64,000 nucleotides of DNA from CAZVYN01 sp964631125 (lineage in GTDB: Bacteria; Eisenbacteria; RBG-16-71-46; CAIMUX01). The notes beneath the pieces were generated by a model. The model worked only from the letters and a program-made list of their open reading frames with translations, made no database searches and was not told the origin of the DNA. The translations under genes and the position numbers were made by a program. Of this stretch, positions 46,088 through 54,222 are shown in pieces. Each line of letters opens with the position of its first letter. Positions within the stretch are counted from its first letter, which is position 1. Where the stretch lies: the NCBI GenBank assembly GCA_964631125.1, contig CAZVYN010000009.1:14761-78760 (forward strand). Direction: 5' to 3'.

Positions 46088-47661
46088 CGGGCCCCGCCTT
46101 CGGATCGTGAGGCGCCCGACGCGCCGCCGTCGAGAACCCAGATCTCGCATCCGATGAACGGAACGACTTCGCGAGGCGGACGATTGGCGCGGAGCCAGGC
46201 GCGCCAGCGATCGTCGGGGTCGACGAATTCTTCCCGCAGGAAAGCGACGTAGACGACCTGCGCGCGACCCGCGAGCTCGGAAAAACGTTCGAAGCGCTCC
46301 TCGAATCCGAGATCCCACCGGTCTCCGTGATCCGCTTTGCGCACGCCGCCCACGCCATCTCGCAATCCGCGCCAGTAGTACTGCTGCAGCGGCTCGTCGG
46401 TCCCCACGAAGAAGATCAGGTCGTCCGGTCCGACGTGACTGCGCAGATGCGCAGAGAGGGCGCGCGCATCTTCCTTCCAGTAACGCGGCGAGGTCTCGTA
46501 CTGCGCGAGACTCACGCCGGTCGGCAGGAGTACGCCCGCCGCCACGAGAGTCTGGAGCGCGCGGCGCCTCGGCCCGTCGCGCAGCGCGGCCAGCCCGTGC
46601 GCCACCACGACCAGATAGGCGGGAAACGCCGCGCAGGCGTAGCGCGGGTTGAAGACCTTGAGGTTGCGCGTCGAGACGACGAACGTGAGGAGCACCGGCG
46701 CGATCGCGAGCGCGAGCCAGAGGCGCCCCGACGGGAGACTCCAGAGCCGACCGGCGCCGATCCAGGCGGCGACACCGAAGGCCAATCCGGCCGCCGCGAT
46801 GAGCACTGCCTCCAGCGCGCTCGGCGGCGCCATCGGATCCGCGCGTAGCTCGTCCAGACTCGGTCCGAGCGAGTAGCCGAGTGAGAAGACGAAATAGGTA
46901 TACGGAATGCCGAGAAGCGGCGAAGTCGTCTCACCCCGAAGACGCTCCTCGGCCGCGACGCTCCGCAGGGTCAGCGCGCCGGACGGCTCGACTCGATGAC
47001 GCCAGAATCGTTCGAGCCACGGCGAGAGGCAGACGAGCGCGATCGCCCAGGCGACGAAGAGCCGACGCCAACTCGGTCCCGAGCGCGCGAACATACGACC
47101 TGCGCCATGCGCCGCCAGCGCGAAGGCAGAGGCGAGGTTGCTCCAGAGCGCGCCGGCGCAGACGAGTCCGTAGAGACTCATGCGACTCCAACTGGAGCCC
47201 AGCCACAGGCGTTGGAGCAGCCCGGTCGAGAGCACGACGAAGAACATGGCGAGGACGTAGTTCCTGACTTCCTGCGAGTACCAGAGATGGAAAGGCGAAA
47301 TGGCGAGCAACGCGCAGGTGAGGAGAGACACCCCGCGCGAAACGCTCGGGCGCAGAGCCCAGTAGAGGAGCGGAATCGTCGTGGCGCCGATCAACGCGTG
47401 GGGCGCGCGCAGCGCCCACTCACCGGCGCCGAAGAGACGCGCCCAACCGTGCAGGAGCAGCGCATGGAGCGGGCCGTGGAGATTGTCGAGTAGACCCTCG
47501 AAGGTGAGCGGCTTCCAGAGCGCCGCGTACTTGATACTGAACGCCTCGTCGACCCAGAAAGACTGCGCGTCGAGGCGCACGAGTCGGAGGATGAGCCCCA
47601 GAGCGGTCAACGCCAGAAGCGTCACCCAAGGGGTCCTTCCCTGATCGGCCGGCGTCGCCAT
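46084..47661 (-). CDS. Polytopic membrane glycosyltransferase (GT39/GT83-like)
   Basis: A 525-residue inner-membrane GT-C enzyme with about 10-12 hydrophobic segments. After the first helix comes the acidic loop SFWVDEAFSIKYA, the D-E catalytic site of the PMT/ArnT type. The loop LWYSQEVRNYVLAM is also family-typical. A soluble C-terminal part of about 130 residues follows. Such enzymes use polyprenyl-phosphate sugars from the periplasmic side. The start at 47661 has GGGAGAG upstream; an ATG at 47715 is the alternative. It ends overlapping the next GT4 by 4 bases. Confidence 0.85.
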   Translation of the reverse strand: MATPADQGRTPWVTLLALTALGLILRLVRLDAQSFWVDEAFSIKYAALWKPLTFEGLLDNLHGPLHALLLHGWARLFGAGEWALRAPHALIGATTIPLLYWALRPSVSRGVSLLTCALLAISPFHLWYSQEVRNYVLAMFFVVLSTGLLQRLWLGSSWSRMSLYGLVCAGALWSNLASAFALAAHGAGRMFARSGPSWRRLFVAWAIALVCLSPWLERFWRHRVEPSGALTLRSVAAEERLRGETTSPLLGIPYTYFVFSLGYSLGPSLDELRADPMAPPSALEAVLIAAAGLAFGVAAWIGAGRLWSLPSGRLWLALAIAPVLLTFVVSTRNLKVFNPRYACAAFPAYLVVVAHGLAALRDGPRRRALQTLVAAGVLLPTGVSLAQYETSPRYWKEDARALSAHLRSHVGPDDLIFFVGTDEPLQQYYWRGLRDGVGGVRKADHGDRWDLGFEERFERFSELAGRAQVVYVAFLREEFVDPDDRWRAWLRANRPPREVVPFIGCEIWVLDGGASGASRSEGGAR

Positions 47662-47729
47662 TTCGACTCTCCCGACGGACTTCCCACTCGTGGCGACTCC
47701 CACGAAGGGCGGCATAGGCCTACGCAGAT

Positions 47730-48644
47730 CTAGTAGGCCCCTTCGCCGCTCAGCACCGCCGGCAACGTTCGCAACAGGATCTTGCAATCGAGACCGAACC
47801 CTCGGTGATCGATGTACTCCATGTCGAGGCGCATCCACTCATCGAAGCCGATCCGGCTGCGGCCGCTGATCTGCCACAGGCAGGTCAGTCCGGGCCTGAC
47901 GCTCAGGCGTCGACGCTGCCACGGCTCATACTGCACGACCTCCTGCGGGATCGGGGGGCGCGGTCCAACGAGACTCATGTCGCCGCGAACGACGTTCCAG
48001 AGCTGCGGCAACTCGTCGAGACTCGTGCGACGGAGGAATCGACCTACCCGTGTGATGCGTGGATCCTCCGCCATCTTGAAGACCGGGCCGTCGACCTCGT
48101 TGGAGTGCAGCAAGGTGTCGCGCCGCCGGTCCGCCCCCGGAATCATCGAGCGAAATTTGTAGAACCGAAAGCAGCGGCCCCCTCGGCCGACGCGCGAGGA
48201 GCAGTAGAAGATGGCCCCTGCGCCCTCGATCCGGATCGCCAGCGCGATGAGCGCGAAGATCGGGAGGCAGAGCACCAACGCGACGCCGGCGGCCGAGATG
48301 TCGATGCATCGCTTCCCGTATCGACGATAGAACCCGAGTTCAGGTTCGATCGGAATTCCGGGCAAGACATGGTCGCTCGCGCGCATGGGCAGTTCCGACG
48401 TCGCCGTCGAACTCGAGTTCGCCGCGGAGGGGACCGGTCCCGATGTCGACACTTCCACCGCCGCCTCGACCCTCGTTCGATCGCCGAGCGTCTCCGCTGC
48501 TTCCGTCGGCTCCACGAGCGGGGCCCTGAACGTCGAGGATCGTTGGGGACTCCCGAGTGAGGCACCCGGAGGCTGGCCGCCCGGACGCCGCAAACCGGAT
48601 CGCCGCGATCCCGCCGCTACCTGCCTAGGTGGAGCGCTCATCAC
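47730..48644 (-). CDS. Polyprenyl-phosphate sugar phosphotransferase (initiating enzyme)
   Basis: A 304-residue enzyme that starts repeat-unit assembly by moving a sugar-1-phosphate to undecaprenyl phosphate. An N-terminal region of about 100 residues is low-complexity and Ser/Pro/Ala-rich. One membrane helix (about 113-135) is followed by the catalytic core: FYCSSRVGRGGRCFRFYKFRSM, RRTSLDELPQLWNVVRGDMSLVGPRPP, RPGLTCLWQISGRS. It is the short form without the four-helix domain of WbaP/WcaJ. The start is GTG 48644 or ATG 48641. The promoter should lie upstream, by the 14-bp array. Confidence 0.9.
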   Translation of the reverse strand: MMSAPPRQVAAGSRRSGLRRPGGQPPGASLGSPQRSSTFRAPLVEPTEAAETLGDRTRVEAAVEVSTSGPVPSAANSSSTATSELPMRASDHVLPGIPIEPELGFYRRYGKRCIDISAAGVALVLCLPIFALIALAIRIEGAGAIFYCSSRVGRGGRCFRFYKFRSMIPGADRRRDTLLHSNEVDGPVFKMAEDPRITRVGRFLRRTSLDELPQLWNVVRGDMSLVGPRPPIPQEVVQYEPWQRRRLSVRPGLTCLWQISGRSRIGFDEWMRLDMEYIDHRGFGLDCKILLRTLPAVLSGEGAY

Positions 48645-48766
48645 GCACCCGCTCTCGCGCCGAGATCTGAATGCGCGCTGACGTGGGGGAGCCGACCGGA
48701 CACACGGCCTCCAGGGATCGACGCTGCCGAGCGACTGCCGTCAACCGACAACCTTCGGGTGACGGC

Positions 48767-48990
48767 CTGCGAATCACAGGCTGCGAATCACAGGCTGCGA
48801 ATCACAGGCCCCGAATCAGAGGCTTCGAGTCAGAANNNNNNNNNNNNNNNNNNNNNNNNNNNNNNNNNNNNNNNNNNNNNNNNNNNNNNNNNNNNNNNNN
48901 NNNNNNNNNNNNNNNNNNNNNNNNNNNNNNNNNNNCTGCGAATCACAGGCTGCGAATCACAGGCCCCGAATCAGAGGCTTCGAGTCAGAA
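48767..48990. repeat. 14-bp tandem repeat array (interrupted by gap)
   Basis: Units CTGCGAATCACAGG (several), CCCCGAATCAGAGG and a 13-base end unit CTTCGAGTCAGAA occur at 48767-48835 and again at 48936-48990. The 55 bases at 48781-48835 are identical to 48936-48990. Confidence 0.95.
48836..48935. other. Assembly gap (100 N)
   Basis: Exactly 100 Ns inside the 14-bp array. As at 16.9 kb, both flanks carry the same 55-mer, so the true length is unknown and may be longer or shorter than drawn. Confidence 0.99.
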
Positions 48991-49238
48991 GAGTGGGGGT
49001 GGCGGCATCCAGACGGGAGCACTCACGTCTCCGCCCATTCGTGCGCAGCCAGGTAACAAGGAGCTCGATAGGCCGACCCCGCACCGTTGAATGCCTCTGC
49101 TGCAGGACTGTCGTGGTCGTAGCGAATGACAAGCAGGATAGCACACGTCTTCCGACCTCGCCAACGATCGGCCAGCTTCTGACCGCGGGAATCGGGACGA
49201 AGGGCGGCTGGCGCGACTCCTCCGGGCCGCTTTCCGGC

Positions 49239-50240
49239 TCATTTTCTACCGTCCGGGTTCGTTGACCCGCCGTCGGGCGCTCGGGCGCCCGGCGCGACCA
49301 CCCGGAGATCCACATGTTCACGGAGCAGGCAGAACAACCCGACCACCGTCGTCGGAACCCACTGACTGACGTGGTAGAGGACGGAGAACGAGAGAGCGCG
49401 CGATGGGTCCACATCGTAGACGGCGAGACCGACCGTGGCTGCGTACTGGAGCGTCCCGACGAAACCGGGCGCCGAAGGCGCCATCGTCCCGACGGCCATC
49501 ACCACCAGGACGACGAACGCGGCCGCGGGCGGAAGGTCGAGCCCGAGCGAGAAGAAGCAGAGCGAGACGACCAGGGAGAGGGAGGCCCACATCAGCGCCG
49601 AGAGGACGAGCGACATCGCCATCCCTTCGCGGTCCTCCAACACGCCCAGGCCGATACGGAAATTCTTGGCGAACTGGAGCGCTTGCTCGCGACGGCCGAC
49701 CGGAACCCATCGCTCCAGCAGCGCCAGGAACGGCTCGCCTCGCCGTCGGAAGAACCAGAGCAACGCGTAGACGGGAAACGTCAGCACGATGAGCGAGATT
49801 CCCCACCCGCCGATCCCATGCGGCAGGCGGTGAGAGAGCAGCACGCCGGCGAAGACAGCCAAGAGCAGGAACGTGTCGAACACCCGTTCGACCACGATCG
49901 AGGCGAGCGCCGCGGCGCGGCTGAATCCTCCGCGCTGTCCGACGACGTACGCGCGCAGGAGTTCTCCCAGACGGGCCGGCAGCACGTTGTTCCCGAAGAA
50001 TCCGATCATGGTGGCGGAGAAGAGCGGCCCGAAGCGGACTGTTCGCACCGGCCGCAGCAGGTAGCGCCAGCGCCAGGCGCGAATCGCGAACGAACCCATG
50101 GTTGGAACGAGCGTCCAGGCAAGCACGTCGTAGCGAGCCGAGGCGAGCGCGCGTTTGACCTCCTCCAAGTCGGCGCCGCGCACCGCCAGCCAGAGACAGA
50201 GCAGGCTGAACAAGATGCCGGCGAGGAGCTGTCGTTTCAT
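49239..50240 (-). CDS. YbhN/AglD-like flippase-fold membrane protein
   Basis: A 333-residue UPF0104-type (lysylphosphatidylglycerol synthetase membrane region) protein with about 8 hydrophobic segments. The family block MIGFFGNNVLPARLGELLRAYVVG is clear, as is RAAALASIVVERVFDTFLLL. Members move or modify lipid-linked molecules in some envelope pathways, but the role here is unknown. The ATG at 50240 overlaps the stop codon of the phosphodiesterase gene (ATGA). It ends the first half of the polysaccharide locus. Confidence 0.85.
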   Translation of the reverse strand: MKRQLLAGILFSLLCLWLAVRGADLEEVKRALASARYDVLAWTLVPTMGSFAIRAWRWRYLLRPVRTVRFGPLFSATMIGFFGNNVLPARLGELLRAYVVGQRGGFSRAAALASIVVERVFDTFLLLAVFAGVLLSHRLPHGIGGWGISLIVLTFPVYALLWFFRRRGEPFLALLERWVPVGRREQALQFAKNFRIGLGVLEDREGMAMSLVLSALMWASLSLVVSLCFFSLGLDLPPAAAFVVLVVMAVGTMAPSAPGFVGTLQYAATVGLAVYDVDPSRALSFSVLYHVSQWVPTTVVGLFCLLREHVDLRVVAPGARAPDGGSTNPDGRK

Positions 50241-51397
50241 GGGCGGGAATCGGGGAGTCCGCGCCCCAGATCGGCCGAGACCAGCGCGTGGATCCCTCGC
50301 AGATCGGCCGGCCCGTCTCCACTCACGACGTTGGTGACGAGCGTGGTCGACGACTCCGCATCGTCGGGGTGATATCCGTGCATCCCCCGCACGGGCGAGC
50401 CCGACATGAACGACGGGAGCAGGATGGCGCCTTCCTGCAGGAGGAAGATCGTCTCGCCGTAGTCGGCTTCCGGGAACCAGCAGCCGAGCGCGCGGAGCTC
50501 CGTTTCGTCCAGCACGCGCCCCTGCGGAGTGTCCGCGAGGAGCGTGAGCACCAGGTCACGTGCGCGTTGGTTCTCGAACCAGAATCTCGCCATCGTGCTG
50601 TCGAGGAAGTACCGGTAGTCGCGCTTGAAACGCAATGGCAGAGCGCGGAGGCGCGACCAGAGATCCACGGTGGAGCGAACCGCCGCCATCCCGTGGTCGC
50701 CGAAGACAAAGATCCGGAAGTCCGTGTATTTCTTCGACGCTCGTGCTCTCAGTTCGCTCAGTCGCCGGTCGTACTCGGCGAGGAGTAACCCGGTGGACGG
50801 GCTCTCCGGCCCTTCCGCGTGCATGAGCGCGTCGAGGCGCGCGGTGTAGAGGAGCAGCACCGATCGCTCTCCACGATCGATCTCCTCCCCACACTCTCGG
50901 AACGCGCGATCTTCGGGGACACCCCAGTTCCAGATGCGACCCCCGGCCCGAGTGATCTCATCCGCCAAGCCGACGGCTGGCTCGAAAGCGCCCGGGGAGA
51001 AGAGATCACGGCGTTGACAGAGGTCGAACTCTGACAGCCACTCCAGCGGCACGTCGTAGAGCGCGAAGTAACCGGTGATCCCGCGGGCGCGCAGGCGACT
51101 TCCGATCCACCTCCGGAAACGCCACTCTCGCCCCGTCAATCGAGCGCCGAGCGCGGCCGGTCCGGCCAGACCGCGGAAGGCGCGATCGTCTCCCACCGCG
51201 CGTCGGTACATGGCGAAGTGTCCGTGTTCCTCGGGCCACCGGCCGGAGAGCAGGGTCGGAATCGCTGCGCTGGAGTAGCCGAGCACCGTCCGCACGGGCG
51301 CGCGAGGAGCCTCGCACCAAGGAAGGAACGACGGAGACGATGCCTGGCGGTGACCGAGCGCGTCGAGGAGGACGATCAGCGTGAGGCGCTCCGGCAC
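50237..51397 (-). CDS. Alkaline-phosphatase-superfamily phosphodiesterase
   Basis: A 386-residue protein of the type I phosphodiesterase/nucleotide pyrophosphatase fold. IVLLDALG gives the first metal-binding Asp, YSSAAIPTLLSGRWPEEHG holds the nucleophile region, and LDALMHAEGP and FGDHGMAAV supply the later metal ligands. It lacks a signal peptide and so is probably cytoplasmic. The GTG start at 51397 has GGGGGAGG upstream and overlaps the nucleotidyltransferase end by 22 bases. The substrate is unknown; a phospho-sugar or phospholipid head group would fit the locus. Confidence 0.8.
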   Translation of the reverse strand: MPERLTLIVLLDALGHRQASSPSFLPWCEAPRAPVRTVLGYSSAAIPTLLSGRWPEEHGHFAMYRRAVGDDRAFRGLAGPAALGARLTGREWRFRRWIGSRLRARGITGYFALYDVPLEWLSEFDLCQRRDLFSPGAFEPAVGLADEITRAGGRIWNWGVPEDRAFRECGEEIDRGERSVLLLYTARLDALMHAEGPESPSTGLLLAEYDRRLSELRARASKKYTDFRIFVFGDHGMAAVRSTVDLWSRLRALPLRFKRDYRYFLDSTMARFWFENQRARDLVLTLLADTPQGRVLDETELRALGCWFPEADYGETIFLLQEGAILLPSFMSGSPVRGMHGYHPDDAESSTTLVTNVVSGDGPADLRGIHALVSADLGRGLPDSRP

Positions 51398-52533
51398 GTC
51401 CCTCCCCCGTCGGTAATTCCAGGCCCCAGCGCCCGGGCGGCCTCGCTCCAGGCCGCCGTCGAGCTCGCATCCATGTCGCTGTGCGTGAGCCAGTACATTA
51501 CCGCAAGTGCGCGCTCGCGACTGTCGGGCGTTCCGAGCACCGCGGCGGAGCCCGGGTCGGCCCATTGTTGCCGCCAGACGGCGCCGACCAGGCCGGACCG
51601 AGTGTCCGAAGGCATGGCCCGCAGCGCGCGCCGCCAACGTCGCCAGTGATCTCTGAGTCCGATCCGCTCTCGGGGCAGGTAGCGCCACGCCTCCTGCCAC
51701 GGCGAGTCACTCGCCGACGAGACGAGGGCGCGGAGCCCGTCGACGAACGCGCGCGTCGAGTCCGCTACCTCCGGAAGGTGCTCCCGCCTCGGCGCCAGCC
51801 GGAACGATCGCCACGCGAGCGCCGCCGCCAACAGAGGCTCTGGCGCCTCGCGGGCTGATGGCTCGTCCAGGAGATCGAGTTGAGCGCGTAGACCGCAGAC
51901 GTAACGTCCGCGGCGGATCAGCCAGGCCGTCCACAGACCGGTGCAGGCCTTGGCCAACGCATGCCATTGTGTTGGAGTCGGAGTCTGATCTCGAGTGGAG
52001 CCGCTGCCGTCGACATCGGGCGCCAGTCGACACTCGCGGAGTTCGAGCGCGCGATTTCCCAGGAGCCGCCACGCTTCCTCTCGCGGAATCCGAGCTGGCG
52101 TGGGCGCCTGGAATCGGCGCGCGAACCCGGGTGGACCGAAGAGAACGCGGCCTCGGTGCGCGAGATCGACGACGCCGGGCGTCCCCGCTTGATGGGACAG
52201 TTGCGCTTCTTCATACCAACCCACGCGCGTTTCGACCGGCCATGGCTCGTCCGACTCCGCGCGCAACAGGCGCGCCTCGACCAGTTCGCGCTCCGCGGAG
52301 TCGACCGGATGCCGGGTCACGACCGCGAGATCGAGATCCGAGAGGATCAACCCGAGCGGAAGGTCGCCCCGCTCCCGCCATCCCACCGCCTCTCCCAGAG
52401 CTGCGCTGCCGCCGAGGAGGATCGCGGAGATCGCGGATCCGAACGGGGCGTCGAGCAGGAGCCTCCGCGCGGACTCGAGGGCGCGGCGGAGCGCAGCGTC
52501 GACTTCGGGATCTACGGAGAGCGGCGCCTGCAT
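51376..52533 (-). CDS. Nucleotidyltransferase-fold protein of unknown substrate
   Basis: A 385-residue protein. The N-terminal third carries a Pol-beta-type nucleotidyltransferase pocket: LLGGSAALGEAVG (the GS motif), then SDLDLAVV (the two metal-binding Asp). The remaining 250 residues are helical and match no family I know; several Trp/Arg-rich helices are present. It overlaps the phosphodiesterase gene by 22 bases, so the two are translationally linked. What it transfers, and to what, cannot be told. Confidence 0.72.
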   Translation of the reverse strand: MQAPLSVDPEVDAALRRALESARRLLLDAPFGSAISAILLGGSAALGEAVGWRERGDLPLGLILSDLDLAVVTRHPVDSAERELVEARLLRAESDEPWPVETRVGWYEEAQLSHQAGTPGVVDLAHRGRVLFGPPGFARRFQAPTPARIPREEAWRLLGNRALELRECRLAPDVDGSGSTRDQTPTPTQWHALAKACTGLWTAWLIRRGRYVCGLRAQLDLLDEPSAREAPEPLLAAALAWRSFRLAPRREHLPEVADSTRAFVDGLRALVSSASDSPWQEAWRYLPRERIGLRDHWRRWRRALRAMPSDTRSGLVGAVWRQQWADPGSAAVLGTPDSRERALAVMYWLTHSDMDASSTAAWSEAARALGPGITDGGGTCRSASR

Positions 52534-52537
52534 GCGC

Positions 52538-53317
52538 CTAGAGGCGACGGTAGATGAATCCGGGAATGGGATAGCGTCGCTCGTTCAAGACGACGCCGAG
52601 GCTGCGCGCCCGGGCCTGCTGCAACAACCGAGTGGCTTTCTGGACCACTTCGCGCCGCGTTCGTTGCGCGCGCACGACGATGATCGCGCCATCCACGGCG
52701 GCCGCGAGCCGCGCAGTCTCGGCCGCGAGCACGAGGGGCGAACCGTCGAAGACGAGGAACGCGTAGTGGCGCTTCGCCTCTCGGACGAACCTCTGCAATC
52801 GTTCGGGCGCCATCAGCTCGGTGGTGGCGGCGCCCGCGCTGCCTCGCGGGAGGAAGTGCAGATTCGATTGCTCGGTCGCGCGGATCCCATCCGCCAGCGG
52901 CGCCCGATCGGCGAGGACGTCGCTGAATCCGGGACCCGTTTCATCCCCGTCGCCGAGCGCTCCGGTCAGACTCCGGGGGAAGCCGCCCAGATCAGCGTCG
53001 ATCAGCAGGACCGGTCGTTGCTCCCACGCCGCGAGCTCTCGGGCCAGGAGCAATGCCAGCGTGCTCGATCCCTCGCCAGGGACGGACCCGGCGAAGAGGA
53101 TCGCGGTCGGCGTCGCGGGATCGAACTCGACCAGAATTCGTTGTCTCAGCTGCTCCAGCTCACGATCACGCGCGACGCTACCGGCGTTGGGCAACGCGCG
53201 GTCACGCTCGGGGCGTGGAACGAGCGGAGCGAGTGGTTCCGCGGCCGGGGCGCCGTCAGCGCCTTCGGTCCCGTCGGCGCTCGTTCGCCGGTTCAGCGCC
53301 TCGTAGATGTTGCTCAC
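52538..53317 (-). CDS. CpsD/BY-kinase-like P-loop protein lacking the Walker A lysine
   Basis: A 259-residue protein in the place of the tyrosine autokinase of polysaccharide export loci. It begins MSNIYEALNRR, like PEP-CTERM-type BY-kinases. Walker A reads GSVPGEGSST, with Ser84 where Lys is expected. Walker A' is LLIDADLGG and Walker B is FLVFDGSPL. No tyrosine cluster is at the C-terminus (ends PIPGFIYRRL). It may not hydrolyse ATP and could be a regulatory partner of the Wzz-like protein. It follows the ATPase gene by 3 bases. Confidence 0.82.
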   Translation of the reverse strand: MSNIYEALNRRTSADGTEGADGAPAAEPLAPLVPRPERDRALPNAGSVARDRELEQLRQRILVEFDPATPTAILFAGSVPGEGSSTLALLLARELAAWEQRPVLLIDADLGGFPRSLTGALGDGDETGPGFSDVLADRAPLADGIRATEQSNLHFLPRGSAGAATTELMAPERLQRFVREAKRHYAFLVFDGSPLVLAAETARLAAAVDGAIIVVRAQRTRREVVQKATRLLQQARARSLGVVLNERRYPIPGFIYRRL

Positions 53318-53320
53318 GGG

Positions 53321-54175
53321 CTAACTGCTCCGGAAGAGCGACGAGGAGGATGGCGGCAGCGCTTCGGTCACCCAGTCGAGTTCACGCGCGGCCTCGCGGA
53401 CTTGCTCCAGGTCGATTCGCTCGGCCGACTTGACGTAACCGACGAGGAGGGCTCGGTCACAGATCTGATTGACGATGCGCGGAATCCCGCCCGACACACG
53501 GGCCAGCTCTTCGATCGCTCGGTCGGTCAGGAGCCCCGTCGTCTTTCCCTTGCTCGCTACCTGGAGGCGGAAGTCCACGTACTCGCGCACCGACTCAGCC
53601 GGCAGCCGGGAGAGATCGTGCACTCCCGGAATCCGCTGGCGGAGCTGCCGGAGCGAGTGCCGATTGAGCAGCGAGCGCAGCTCGGGCTGCCCCACGAGGA
53701 CGATCTGGATCAACTTGGCGTTGGCCGTCTCGAAGTTGGAGAGGAGTCGGAACTCCTCCAAGCTCTCCTCCGAGAGGTTCTGGGCTTCGTCGATGATGAG
53801 GACCGCATTGCCGCTCTTGTCGCGCAGCTTCAAGAGGTACTGCTGCAGCGCGAGGAGCAGCTCGACCTTCGACTTGCCCGCCGGCTGCACATTGAAGTCG
53901 AGGAGCGCGAGGTACAGCAACTGCTTGAAGTTCAGCCGAGCGTTCATGACGATCGCGGTCTCGATGTCGTCGGGCAGTTGACCCAGGAGCGTCCGGATCA
54001 AGAGAGTCTTGCCCGTTCCGACTTCGCCTGTCAGCGCGAGGAAGCCCTTCCGCTGCTCGATGCCGTAATGGAGGTAAGCCAGCGCATCCCGATGCCCGCG
54101 CGTGAGGAAGAGAAAACGCGGATCGGGCGTGATCGCGAACGCCGGCTCGGCCAGTCCATAGAATGCTTCGTACAT
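53321..54175 (-). CDS. PEP-CTERM-locus secretion ATPase (ExeA-like)
   Basis: A 284-residue AAA ATPase. It begins MYEAFYGLAEPAFAITPDPRFLFLTRGHRDAL, strongly like the XrtA/PEP-CTERM-associated ATPase family. Walker A is GEVGTGKT, Walker B is VLIIDEAQNL, and the sensor block is LVGQPELRSLL. GGAGGAGACGAC precedes the ATG at 54175. No peptidoglycan-binding tail is present. Its position between the chain-length protein and the CpsD-like protein is the standard order in PEP-CTERM polysaccharide loci. It probably drives or gates polysaccharide export. Confidence 0.88.
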   Translation of the reverse strand: MYEAFYGLAEPAFAITPDPRFLFLTRGHRDALAYLHYGIEQRKGFLALTGEVGTGKTLLIRTLLGQLPDDIETAIVMNARLNFKQLLYLALLDFNVQPAGKSKVELLLALQQYLLKLRDKSGNAVLIIDEAQNLSEESLEEFRLLSNFETANAKLIQIVLVGQPELRSLLNRHSLRQLRQRIPGVHDLSRLPAESVREYVDFRLQVASKGKTTGLLTDRAIEELARVSGGIPRIVNQICDRALLVGYVKSAERIDLEQVREAARELDWVTEALPPSSSSLFRSS

Positions 54176-54222
54176 GTCGTCTCCTCCGCGCGGAACTCGC
54201 GGACCTGATTCCGGTCGAGCCT

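Larger units (their letters stand above)
48645..49238. other. Intergenic region with 14-bp array and gap
   Basis: About 594 bases between the YbhN-like gene and the initiating transferase. It contains the 14-bp tandem array and N gap. A weak minus-strand promoter candidate for the transferase has TTGACG at 48744-48739 but a poor -10. The 49.0-49.24 kb part shows no gene or clear hairpin. Confidence 0.55.

Noticed and set aside
46084..47838. Start of the membrane glycosyltransferase at 47838
   Set aside because: The added N-terminus would overlap the sugar transferase gene and has no conserved content; 47661 has a ribosome binding site.
48671..49265. Short frames running through the 14-bp array and Ns
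   Set aside because: They translate the repeat and the gap; not protein coding.
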